From Clostridia bacterium (GTDB lineage: Bacteria; Bacillota; Clostridia; Oscillospirales; Butyricicoccaceae): 9,983 nucleotides of DNA. The stretch lies in contig JAFYOK010000281.1 in assembly GCA_017560175.1 (NCBI GenBank), positions 1 through 9,983 of the forward strand, in the 5' to 3' direction. Of the stretch, positions 1-6,250 are shown in pieces (the stretch's first letter is position 1; each line of letters opens with the position of its first letter). Position numbers and translations under genes: made by a program. The notes below the pieces were generated by a model. It searched no databases. It was not told where the DNA came from and saw nothing but the letters and a program-made list of their open reading frames with translations.

Positions 1-604
1 CATTGCCTGTATCTTCCAGATCGAGGCCTTCATGGCTCAGATGCCACAGGTTCTTGTCCTTGGAGTAGTTGGTCTCACGGTTGATCTTGAGGGGGATATT
101 ATGTGCTTCGGCGTAGTCGATCTCTTCTTCGCGGGACTTGATATCCCACTCACGCCAGGGAGCGATGATGGCCAGATGGGGAGCAAAAGCCTTGATGCCC
201 AGCTCGAAACGTACCTGGTCGTTGCCCTTACCTGTGCAGCCGTGGCAGATGGCGTCTGCGCCTTCAGCGATGGCGATCTCGGCCAGCTTCTTGGCGATCA
301 GAGGACGGGCAAATGCTGTGCCCAGCAGATAGTCTTCATACTTGGCGCCGGCCTTGACGGCAGGCATAATATATTCATCAACGAACTCTTCCTTGAGGTC
401 GGCAATGTACAGCTTGGATGCGCCGGTGGCAAGAGCCTTCTCTTCCAGACCGTCCAGCTCTGTACCCTGTCCAACGTCACCGCAAACGGCGATGACTTCG
501 CAGTTATCATAGTTTTCCTTCAGCCAGGGAATAATGATGGATGTATCCAGACCGCCGGAGTATGCCAGAACGACCTTCTTGATGTTTTCCTTATGCATGT
601 TCAT
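1..604 (-). CDS. argG: Argininosuccinate synthase, N-terminal half (3' end cut by window edge)
   Basis: This cytoplasmic enzyme joins citrulline and aspartate, using ATP, to make argininosuccinate in arginine biosynthesis. About 201 codons are present, roughly half of the usual ~400-residue protein; the reading frame is still open at position 1. Diagnostic motifs are visible: the ATP-pyrophosphatase P-loop AYSGGLDTS at residues 14-22, YLLGTAFARPLIAK at about 92-105, and CHGCTGKGNDQVRFE at 120-134 (citrulline/aspartate site; many homologues have Ala where this one has Cys123). The ATG at 604 is chosen because GGAGGAA (611-617) lies 6 nt upstream; an in-frame ATG at 598 is less well spaced. The gene has its own promoter at 649-677 and follows the terminator of the upstream gene, so it looks independently transcribed. 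The C-terminal half and any following gene (often argH) lie outside the window. Confidence 0.97.
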   Translation of the reverse strand, partial: MNMHKENIKKVVLAYSGGLDTSIIIPWLKENYDNCEVIAVCGDVGQGTELDGLEEKALATGASKLYIADLKEEFVDEYIMPAVKAGAKYEDYLLGTAFARPLIAKKLAEIAIAEGADAICHGCTGKGNDQVRFELGIKAFAPHLAIIAPWREWDIKSREEEIDYAEAHNIPLKINRETNYSKDKNLWHLSHEGLDLEDTGN

Positions 605-610
605 AATGTA

Positions 611-617
611 TTCCTCC
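611..617 (-). promoter_or_regulatory. Ribosome binding site of argG
   Basis: The minus strand reads GGAGGAA, a near-perfect Shine-Dalgarno sequence, 6 nt before the ATG at 604. It selects this start over the in-frame ATG two codons downstream. Confidence 0.85.
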
Positions 618-648
618 AACTTGTGCGTGTATTTGTTTCGTTGGATAT

Positions 649-677
649 ATATTAGCATATAGCGTATGAATATGCAA
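649..677 (-). promoter_or_regulatory. argG promoter with internal inverted repeat (candidate operator)
   Basis: On the minus strand a -35 box TTGCAT (672-677) is followed by a 17-nt spacer and a -10 box TAATAT (649-654), with TGC just before the -10 box (extended -10). The start of transcription would fall near 642, giving a leader of about 40 nt. The arms GCATAT (670-675) and ATATGC (655-660) form a 6-bp inverted repeat with a 9-nt centre lying between and overlapping the promoter elements. The stretch TGCATATTCA resembles an ArgR half-site palindrome (TGAATATTCA) with one mismatch, so arginine repression by ArgR is plausible. The promoter is seen in sequence; the operator role is inference. 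Confidence 0.65.
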
Positions 678-723
678 GAGTTTTTATGCAGATTTCTGAA
701 AATATTTTCGTTCTATATAAAGG

Positions 724-757
724 AAGCCCATGCTGAAAAATCTTTCAGCATGGGCTT
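724..757 (-). terminator. Strong hairpin terminator after the DUF401-type gene
   Basis: AAGCCCATGCTGAAA (724-738) and its exact reverse complement (743-757) form a perfect 15-bp stem with a 4-nt loop. It begins 6 nt after the TAA of the membrane-protein gene. On the minus strand the stem is followed by CCTTTATATAG, a weak T tract. It separates this gene from argG. Confidence 0.75.
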
Positions 758-763
758 TAAAGT

Positions 764-1975
764 TTATGCAAAGAATCCTGTCCAGACCATATAATATCCG
801 ACGGCAAAGACCATGGTGGTGGCGATGGCCGGGATGGTGCGGCGGAAGAGTGTGCCCAACGGAATCTCGAAATATTCCGAAATCAGAGTCAGGCAGATGT
901 GTGTGGGCGACAGCTGGTTGGCAGCGTATGTGGTGCCCATCAGCAGGACCAGCAGAGGCAGGCCTGCACCGGGAACCGATGCCATGGCGACCGGGATGCA
1001 AAGGCTGATAATGGCCTGGGAACCCGATACGATGGTGCCGAAGAAGAAGATCAGCATGAAGATCATAAAGGGCGGGATGGGCAGACCGGCAAAGAAATCG
1101 GGCAGCGCTTTGATGGCGCCCGAAGCGGTGAGGAACTCCTTGAAGATCATAACGGTGAAAGTATTGAGCATCAGCTTGCCCTGGAAGGAAGCCTTGAAAT
1201 AGGGCTTGATCTCGTCGAACGAGAACTTATGCACAAAGAAATAAACCACAAGAATCATGGCTGCAGCCATGTAAATCTCCATTTTGAGGACGACAGCCAG
1301 CAGAATGATGACCAGAATGGGCCACAGACCGATGAAAATCTCCTTCAGATGATGGGGTTTGTTGCCGACCGAGGCTTCACCCGTTTCGGTGGGCACCTTG
1401 CCGCGCAGGAACCAGAAACAACCGGAGAAGATGACGCAGGCAACGATGGGCAGCATGGCCACAACGAAGTCGCCGGCCGGGGTCTTGGTCAAGGTCAGCG
1501 CCAGCAGAATGGCCGAATAGGTGGGCATAAAGGATTCCGATACATGACGGAAGTAGGTTGTGGTGACCGCCATGGCCTCGTGGTCGAGGTAGCCCTCCGA
1601 GGAGGAACGGACGATATCACCGGCGATGAATGCGGCATTGGGTGTGGGCAGCATACCGAGGAAAATGGGTGCTGCCGCGCAGTTGACCCAGCGGTTATTG
1701 AACAGCGCGCTGAGGCCTTTCTGGGCACGGTCGATGGCGCCGCGCTTACCCATCATCTTCTGCAGGAAGGTGACGATATACATAACAACGATGAGCGAAA
1801 TGGTGCTCCAGGATGTGCAGGCTTTGACGATACAGCCCAGGCCCGTGGACGGATCGATGCCGTACAGCAGCCATGTGGCAGCCGCAGCAACGGTGACCGA
1901 CAGATAGATGGGCTTATGCATGGCAACCATAGCCATGACCAATAAAAATACAGCCAGAAGTTTAATCAAGATCAT
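764..1975 (-). CDS. DUF401-type integral membrane protein, putative transporter
   Basis: This 403-residue protein is very hydrophobic, with about ten predicted membrane segments (for example residues 2-19, 23-40, and others near 54-75 and 98-122), and almost certainly sits in the cytoplasmic membrane. I recognise the style of the DUF401 family, in the wider ion-transporter group: a PTPNAAFIAGDIV loop at about 110-122, the segment YFRHVSESFMPTYSAILLA, and near the C-terminus a conserved-looking NQLSPTHICLTLISEYF. The substrate is unknown; carboxylate or small-metabolite transport is only a guess from the superfamily. The ATG at 1975 is preferred because AAGGGGG lies 7 nt upstream. A longer in-frame start at 2008 would place the first codon in the -10/-35 region and lacks a ribosome site. 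The gene has its own promoter and terminator, so it appears monocistronic. Nothing nearby reveals its role. Confidence 0.8.
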   Translation of the reverse strand: MILIKLLAVFLLVMAMVAMHKPIYLSVTVAAAATWLLYGIDPSTGLGCIVKACTSWSTISLIVVMYIVTFLQKMMGKRGAIDRAQKGLSALFNNRWVNCAAAPIFLGMLPTPNAAFIAGDIVRSSSEGYLDHEAMAVTTTYFRHVSESFMPTYSAILLALTLTKTPAGDFVVAMLPIVACVIFSGCFWFLRGKVPTETGEASVGNKPHHLKEIFIGLWPILVIILLAVVLKMEIYMAAAMILVVYFFVHKFSFDEIKPYFKASFQGKLMLNTFTVMIFKEFLTASGAIKALPDFFAGLPIPPFMIFMLIFFFGTIVSGSQAIISLCIPVAMASVPGAGLPLLVLLMGTTYAANQLSPTHICLTLISEYFEIPLGTLFRRTIPAIATTMVFAVGYYMVWTGFFA

Positions 1976-1980
1976 AATAA

Positions 1981-1991
1981 ATCCCCCTTTT
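1981..1991 (-). promoter_or_regulatory. Ribosome binding site of the DUF401-type gene
   Basis: The minus strand reads AAAAGGGGGAT, with the G run ending 7 nt before the ATG at 1975. This decides the start in favour of 1975 over the in-frame ATG at 2008. Confidence 0.75.
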
Positions 1992-1998
1992 CGCCCAA

Positions 1999-2027
1999 AG
2001 TATACCACAACTTTTTTCGATTTGAAA
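1999..2027 (-). promoter_or_regulatory. Promoter of the DUF401-type gene (extended -10)
   Basis: The minus strand carries TATACT (1999-2004) preceded by TGG (2005-2007), a good extended -10 element. Upstream, TTCAAA (2021-2026) at 16 nt spacing, or TTTCAA (2022-2027) at 17 nt, is a weak -35 box. Transcription would start near 1992, which leaves a short leader and excludes the ATG at 2008 as a start. Confidence 0.6.
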
Positions 2028-2050
2028 GCTATATTTTGGATTATTCAATC

Positions 2051-2079
2051 TTCCGATACAACATCTTCCCCCATCGGAA
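2051..2079. repeat. 7-bp inverted repeat between lysS and the DUF401-type gene
   Basis: TTCCGAT (2051-2057) and ATCGGAA (2073-2079) are perfect inverted copies separated by 15 nt. They lie just upstream of the DUF401 promoter and just downstream of the lysS terminator, so they could be an operator or a secondary hairpin; neither role is shown. Confidence 0.3.
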
Positions 2080-2085
2080 AAGGCG

Positions 2086-2115
2086 ATAAAAATGACCCCA
2101 CGGAAAACCGTGGGG
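2086..2115 (-). terminator. Rho-independent terminator of the greA-lysS unit
   Basis: On the minus strand CCCCACGG, loop TTTT, CCGTGGGG forms a perfect 8-bp GC-rich stem (2096-2115), followed by TCATTTTTATC with five T residues. It begins 17 nt after the lysS stop codon. Confidence 0.85.
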
Positions 2116-2132
2116 CCATGAAAAGTTTTAAA

Positions 2133-4124
2133 TTAGTACAGCTTTGCGCCGGCGGGGATGTGGTCATCGACCATCAGCAGATGCAGCTTCTCTTCGCCTT
2201 CCTCTGTATGGACAGCGCTGAGCAGCATACCACAGGACTCAATGCCCATCATGGGTCTGGGAGGCAGGTTGGTAATGGCGATCAGTGTCTTACCGACCAG
2301 CTGCTCGGGCTCGTAGTAAGCATGGATGCCGCTGAGGATGACACGATCGGTGCCTGTACCATCGTCCAGGACGAAGTGCAGCAGCTTCTTGCTCTTCTTG
2401 ACGGGCTCGCAGGACTTGACCTTAACGGCACGGAAGTCGGACTTGGAGAATGTCTCGAAGTCAACATGATCGGCAAACAGAGGCTCGATCTCGACCTTGG
2501 AGAAGTCGATGACTTCGGGCTCGATGACGGGAGCTTCCTCGGCAGGAGCCGCCTCGCAGCAGCACTCGCAAGCCTTCTCTTCAGCTGCAGCAGGAGCAGC
2601 AGCACGCTCGACCTTCTTCTCGCCGCCCAGTGTCTTCATTGTGGGGAAGAGCAGGACGTCACGAATGGCCTGAGAGTCGGTGAACAGCATGCACATACGG
2701 TCGATGCCGTAGCCGATACCGCCCGTGGGAGGCATACCGATCTCCAGAGCATTGAGGAAGTCTTCGTCGGTGTGGTTGGCCTCATCGTCACCGGCAGCAA
2801 ACTGCTCTTCCTGAGCGGCAAAACGTGCACGCTGGTCGATGGGGTCGTTCAGCTCGGAGTAGGCGTTTGCCATCTCCCAGCCGTTCATGAAGAACTCGAA
2901 ACGCTCGACATAGTCGGGAGCATCGGGCTTTCTCTTGGTCAGGGGGGAGATCTCTACGGGGTGGTCCATAACGAATGTAGGCTGGACCAAGTGCTCTTCG
3001 ACATAGTGCTCGAAGAACAGGTTGAGGATATCACCCTTCTGGTGACGGTCTTCAAACTCGATGTTGTGGGCCTTGGCGACGGCACGAGCCTCTTCCTGGC
3101 CGTTGATCTCGTTGAAGTCAACGCCGGAATACTGCTTAACAGCATCCAGCATGGTGATACGTGCAAAGGGCTTGCCCAGATCCATCTCAACACCATTGAA
3201 AACGATGGTGGTTGTGCCCAGGACTTCCTGTGCAACATGACGATACATCTCTTCGGTCAGGTCCATCATACCGTGGTAATCGGTGAATGCCTGGTAGAGC
3301 TCCATCAGTGTGAACTCGGGGTTGTGGCGAGTGTCGACGCCTTCGTTACGGAAAACGCGGCCGATCTCGTAAACGCGGTCCAGACCACCGACGATCAGTC
3401 TCTTCAGGGGCAGCTCCAGAGAGATACGCAGCTTGCGGTCCTCGTTGAGGGCGTTGAAATGTGTCTCAAAGGGACGTGCAGCAGCACCACCGGCGTTGGA
3501 GACCAGCATGGGGGTCTCGACTTCCAGGAAGCCCTTGGCATCCAGGAAACGACGGATGGAGGAGATGATCTTGGAACGCTTGATGAATGTATCGCGGCTG
3601 TCGGGATTCATGATCAGGTCGACATAGCGCTGACGATAGCGCTGGTCAACATTGGTCAGACCGTGGAACTTCTCGGGCAGGGGCTTGAGGGACTTGCTCA
3701 GCATGGTGATCTCCGAAACCTGGATGGAGATCTCGCCGCGGCGTGTACGGAAAACGGTGCCCTTGACACCGACGATATCGCCGATATCAAACTTCTTGAA
3801 CTGCTCGTATGCATCCTCGCCGATATCGTCGATCTTGACGTACAGCTGGATACGGCCTTCCTTGTCCTGCAGGTCGGCAAAGGATGCCTTACCCATGTCG
3901 CGCATGGACATCAGACGGCCTGCCATGGAAACAGGCTGGTTCTCCATGGTCTCAAAGTTAGCCTTTGTGGTCTGGCTGTATGCATCTACATCATACTTGG
4001 TGATGGTGAAGGGGTCCTTGCCCTCGCTCTGCAGCTTGGCCAGCTTGTCGCGACGGATCTGCAGCAGTTCGTTCAGCTCTTCGCCAGCGGTTTCGAGCTG
4101 GTCTCTTTCGATTTCTGTGCTCAT
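2133..4124 (-). CDS. lysS: Lysyl-tRNA synthetase (class II) with C-terminal tRNA-binding domain
   Basis: This enzyme charges tRNA-Lys with lysine in the cytoplasm. It has 663 residues, well above the ~490-510 typical of bacterial LysRS. Residues ~55-145 form the N-terminal OB-fold anticodon-binding domain. The class II catalytic core follows: motif 1 GFLEVETPML (198-207), motif 2 RVFRNEGVDTRHNPEF (from ~256, with Arg259), and motif 3 GIGYGIDRM (469-477, with Arg476). After the core ends at ~500 there is an Ala/Glu/Pro-rich linker with a CECCC cluster at 519-523. Residues ~547-663 then match the EMAP-II/Trbp111-type tRNA-binding OB domain seen at the C-terminus of many MetRS (RAVKV near the start, GKTLIAITNLPPRPMMGIES, GMLLSA). 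The ATG at 4124 follows AAAGGAG at 9 nt; a longer start at 4157 has no such site. It lies 63 nt after greA and is probably co-transcribed with it. Confidence 0.97.
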   Translation of the reverse strand: MSTEIERDQLETAGEELNELLQIRRDKLAKLQSEGKDPFTITKYDVDAYSQTTKANFETMENQPVSMAGRLMSMRDMGKASFADLQDKEGRIQLYVKIDDIGEDAYEQFKKFDIGDIVGVKGTVFRTRRGEISIQVSEITMLSKSLKPLPEKFHGLTNVDQRYRQRYVDLIMNPDSRDTFIKRSKIISSIRRFLDAKGFLEVETPMLVSNAGGAAARPFETHFNALNEDRKLRISLELPLKRLIVGGLDRVYEIGRVFRNEGVDTRHNPEFTLMELYQAFTDYHGMMDLTEEMYRHVAQEVLGTTTIVFNGVEMDLGKPFARITMLDAVKQYSGVDFNEINGQEEARAVAKAHNIEFEDRHQKGDILNLFFEHYVEEHLVQPTFVMDHPVEISPLTKRKPDAPDYVERFEFFMNGWEMANAYSELNDPIDQRARFAAQEEQFAAGDDEANHTDEDFLNALEIGMPPTGGIGYGIDRMCMLFTDSQAIRDVLLFPTMKTLGGEKKVERAAAPAAAEEKACECCCEAAPAEEAPVIEPEVIDFSKVEIEPLFADHVDFETFSKSDFRAVKVKSCEPVKKSKKLLHFVLDDGTGTDRVILSGIHAYYEPEQLVGKTLIAITNLPPRPMMGIESCGMLLSAVHTEEGEEKLHLLMVDDHIPAGAKLY

Positions 4125-4133
4125 TCTCTTTTT

Positions 4134-4140
4134 CTCCTTT
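4134..4140 (-). promoter_or_regulatory. Ribosome binding site of lysS
   Basis: AAAGGAG on the minus strand stands 9 nt before the ATG at 4124 and overlaps the alternative N-terminal extension. It therefore favours the 663-residue protein over the 674-residue one. Confidence 0.75.
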
Positions 4141-4187
4141 TTACAGAATAGAGTCATTTATCAGATTCGAGATCTGGTAGTTTCTTT

Positions 4188-4658
4188 TTATCTTGTGACC
4201 GAAACGATGGTGCACTTCAGGTGGCCGTTGGGCGCGTCAACGGTGACAACATCACCTGCACGGCGCTTCATGACAGCCTTACCGATGGGGGACTCGTCAG
4301 AAATCTTGCCTTCCTTGGGGTTGACTTCGCGTGTACCGACGATGATGTATTCTTCTTCATCCTCATCATCCTCGAACTTGACAACGATCTTGCTGCCGAA
4401 GCTGACAACATCTTCGCTGCCGTTCTCTTCGATGATGACGGCGTTCAGGATCTCGGCCTCCAGCTCAGCGATGCGGGACCACAGCTTGCCCTGCTCGTTC
4501 TTAGCTTCATCATACTCGGCGTTCTCGGAAAGGTCGCCGTAGCCTCTTGCGATCTTGATCTGCTCGGCGATTTCGTCATTACGAGTGGTCTTGAGGTAGT
4601 CCAGCTCCAGCTTCATCTCTTCGAGCTTTTCTTTGGTAACTTTTACAACTTTGGACAT
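4188..4658 (-). CDS. greA: Transcription elongation factor GreA
   Basis: GreA binds RNA polymerase through the secondary channel and stimulates cleavage of the backtracked transcript, rescuing stalled complexes. The 156-residue length is normal for the family (~158). The N-terminal coiled coil (about 1-75) carries the hallmark GDLSENAEYDEAKNEQ, whose acidic tip residues coordinate the catalytic metal. The C-terminal FKBP-like domain includes GTREVNPKEGKISDESPIGKA. The ATG at 4658 is preceded by AGGAG at 10 nt. A strong promoter lies upstream and lysS follows after 63 nt without a clear terminator, so the two are likely one transcript. The greA-lysS pairing is common in Clostridia (established knowledge). 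Confidence 0.97.
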   Translation of the reverse strand: MSKVVKVTKEKLEEMKLELDYLKTTRNDEIAEQIKIARGYGDLSENAEYDEAKNEQGKLWSRIAELEAEILNAVIIEENGSEDVVSFGSKIVVKFEDDEDEEEYIIVGTREVNPKEGKISDESPIGKAVMKRRAGDVVTVDAPNGHLKCTIVSVTR

Positions 4659-4668
4659 TTTGCATTCG

Positions 4669-4673
4669 CTCCT
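4669..4673 (-). promoter_or_regulatory. Ribosome binding site of greA
   Basis: AGGAG on the minus strand lies 10 nt before the ATG at 4658, a slightly long but workable spacing. Confidence 0.65.
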
Positions 4674-4720
4674 GTTCGTGTGTATTGGAAAATAATTTAT
4701 TATCTTACATAGTTCATTAT

Positions 4721-4750
4721 ATTATAGTCTACCCTTGCCCTTTCTGTCAA
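4721..4750 (-). promoter_or_regulatory. Near-consensus sigma-A promoter of greA-lysS
   Basis: The minus strand has a perfect -35 box TTGACA (4745-4750), an 18-nt spacer and a perfect -10 box TATAAT (4721-4726). Transcription should start near 4714, giving a leader of about 55 nt. The leader is AT-rich and I see no riboswitch or attenuator in it. Confidence 0.9.
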
Positions 4751-4807
4751 GGTTTTGCGCCCTTTTTACAAAGGCTGCTCCCCTCTTCCCTGCCCTTTTT
4801 GCAGACA

Positions 4808-4854
4808 GAAAAAGCCAAAAAGCAGACCGAAGACCTTGTCAGTCTCCGATCTGC
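4808..4854 (-). terminator. Terminator after the S41 protease gene
   Basis: On the minus strand GCAGATCGGAGAC (4842-4854) pairs with GTCTTCGGTCTGC (4822-4834) as a 13-bp stem with two G-T pairs and a 7-nt loop, followed by TTTTTGGCTTTTTC. It begins 18 nt after the S41 stop codon and closes the regulator-ftsEX-peptidase-protease gene run ahead of the greA promoter. Confidence 0.85.
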
Positions 4855-4872
4855 CTGAACAGCAATATTCTT

Positions 4873-6150
4873 TTAGGGCTGGGTATCGGTGCTGCCCTCA
4901 ACCTCGGGCTCTGCAGGAGCCTCCGTTTCTGTGGCAGGTACCTCTTCAACAACAGGAGCAGACTGTACGCCCAGCGCCTCCAGACCCTTCTGCAGCTGGG
5001 TATCCTGCTCGTCGGTCAGACTGTAGAAATTATAGAAATCTTCCTCCGACAGAGCAATCTCGATATCGGGTGTAACGCCGATATCCGCCAGGCTGACACC
5101 CTTGGGGGTGTAGTACTTGAGGGTCGACAGGTTGACTGCGCCTTCGCCCAGAGTGATGATGGTCTGGGCATAACCCTTACCTGTGGTATGATCGCCGACA
5201 ACGGTAGCAACGCCGTATTCCTGCAGGACAGCTGCAAAGAACTCAGCCGCGCTGATGGAGTATTCATTGGTCAGTACGACCATGGGCAGCTCGACCTGGC
5301 CGGCAGCCGAACGGTATTCGCTGGTCGTGCCGCTATTGTCGCTCATGGTGATGATGGTGCCCTCGGGCAGCAGCAGATCGAGCATGTTGCTCATGACATC
5401 TACATAACCGCCGCCGTTGAAGCGAACGTCAAAGATCAGACCCTTGGCCCCCTGGCCCAGCAGCTCATTGAGCTTTTCGGCAAACTCTACGTCAACATTG
5501 CGGTCAAAGCCATCGATGGAAATATAGCCGATCTCGCCGATCATGCGCGCCTCAACACCGGGATTGAATACAGCCGCACGGGTGATATCAAAGGTCAGGT
5601 TCTCGGTGCCGCGGCGGATACCGATATTGACAACAGTACCGGCCTCACCGCGAACGACATTGACCAGTGCGGAATAATCTTCAAATGTGGCAGTATCCAC
5701 GCCATCCACCGAAGTGATGACGTCAAAAGCCTTGAGACCTGCCTCTTCGGCAGGGGAATTGCGGGTAACTTCGGTGATGGTGTAGCCGCTGTTATACTCG
5801 GTGGAAATGGTAACACCGATGCCGACATAGCTGTTGGCATTGGATTCCTTCAGTGCCTCATATTCTTCGGCATTGCAGTAGTAGGACCACTTGTCGCCGA
5901 CACCTTCGATGAAACCGGCCAGCGCACCGTCCATGGCGGCATCCAGATCGTATTCACCAACGTAATATTTGTCGACAACGGCCATCAGTTCTTCCAGACG
6001 GTCGTACTTTGCTTCGGCGGCCTGCAGGTCGCCCAGCTTTTTATTATACAGCTCGGTCATGCCAAAGACGCAGATGTTGGCTGTGGTGACAGCCGACAGG
6101 AAGATCAGCATGAGGCAGGTGCCGAGATTTATACTCTTTTTCTTGTTCAT
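4873..6150 (-). CDS. S41 family C-terminal processing serine protease (Ctp type), membrane-anchored
   Basis: This protease of 425 residues acts outside the cytoplasmic membrane. Residues 1-6 are basic and ~8-31 form one hydrophobic segment, a signal anchor or signal peptide. A short N-terminal helical region (about 40-105) leads to a PDZ domain at ~108-195 (GIGVTI; NSPAEEAGLKAFDVITSVDG), which recognises C-termini. The S41 core follows: GYISIDGF, DVRFNGGG (241-248) and the catalytic dyad Ser300 (in SISAAEF) and Lys325 (in TTGKGYAQ), with Gln329. The 25-residue Ser-Lys spacing matches CtpB and Prc. The protein ends in an acidic Pro/Glu/Thr-rich tail (~395-425) with no recognised peptidoglycan-binding domain. 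The ATG at 6150 is preceded by GGGAGGG at 7 nt. It lies 100 nt after the M23 gene and before a terminator; processing or turnover of the neighbouring hydrolase or another envelope protein is inference. Confidence 0.93.
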   Translation of the reverse strand: MNKKKSINLGTCLMLIFLSAVTTANICVFGMTELYNKKLGDLQAAEAKYDRLEELMAVVDKYYVGEYDLDAAMDGALAGFIEGVGDKWSYYCNAEEYEALKESNANSYVGIGVTISTEYNSGYTITEVTRNSPAEEAGLKAFDVITSVDGVDTATFEDYSALVNVVRGEAGTVVNIGIRRGTENLTFDITRAAVFNPGVEARMIGEIGYISIDGFDRNVDVEFAEKLNELLGQGAKGLIFDVRFNGGGYVDVMSNMLDLLLPEGTIITMSDNSGTTSEYRSAAGQVELPMVVLTNEYSISAAEFFAAVLQEYGVATVVGDHTTGKGYAQTIITLGEGAVNLSTLKYYTPKGVSLADIGVTPDIEIALSEEDFYNFYSLTDEQDTQLQKGLEALGVQSAPVVEEVPATETEAPAEPEVEGSTDTQP

Positions 6151-6157
6151 TTTTGTG

Positions 6158-6164
6158 CCCTCCC
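6158..6164 (-). promoter_or_regulatory. Ribosome binding site of the S41 protease gene
   Basis: GGGAGGG on the minus strand lies 7 nt upstream of the ATG at 6150. It is much stronger than the sites of the three genes before it in the cluster, consistent with independent translation initiation after the 100-nt gap. Confidence 0.75.
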
Positions 6165-6194
6165 GGGGAAAATAGAATGTTTGCCTATACGCAA

Positions 6195-6226
6195 CATCGT
6201 AGGGACGTCAGAACGCCCCTACGATG
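6195..6226. repeat. Imperfect palindrome in the M23-S41 gap
   Basis: CATCGTAGGG (6195-6204) and CCCTACGATG (6217-6226) pair perfectly over 10 bp. After one A/C mismatch, CGT/ACG adds three more pairs around a CAGA loop. No T run follows on either strand, so it is a poor terminator. It may be a dispersed REP-like palindrome, an mRNA-stabilising hairpin or an attenuating structure between the two genes. Only the structure is seen; its copy number in the genome cannot be judged here. Confidence 0.6.
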
Positions 6227-6250
6227 CAAGCAAGGTGATTGTTGATGGGA

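Noticed and set aside
1976..2008. Longer N-terminus for the DUF401-type protein starting at 2008
   Set aside because: That ATG overlaps the extended -10 promoter and lacks a ribosome site; AAGGGGG positions the start at 1975.
1908..4151. A 747-codon open frame on the plus strand opposite lysS
   Set aside because: Its codons are in exact register with the reverse complement of lysS codons, so stops would appear only where lysS uses TTA, CTA or TCA, which it almost never does. The translated protein matches no family and the lysS frame is fully explained.
4159..4179. Hairpin in the greA-lysS gap as a terminator
   Set aside because: The stem is only about 8 bp with a G-T pair, AT-rich, and no T run follows on the minus strand, so read-through into lysS is expected.
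4659..4720. Riboswitch or T-box leader ahead of greA-lysS
   Set aside because: The leader is only about 55 nt, AT-rich and without stable hairpins or a T-box-like motif.
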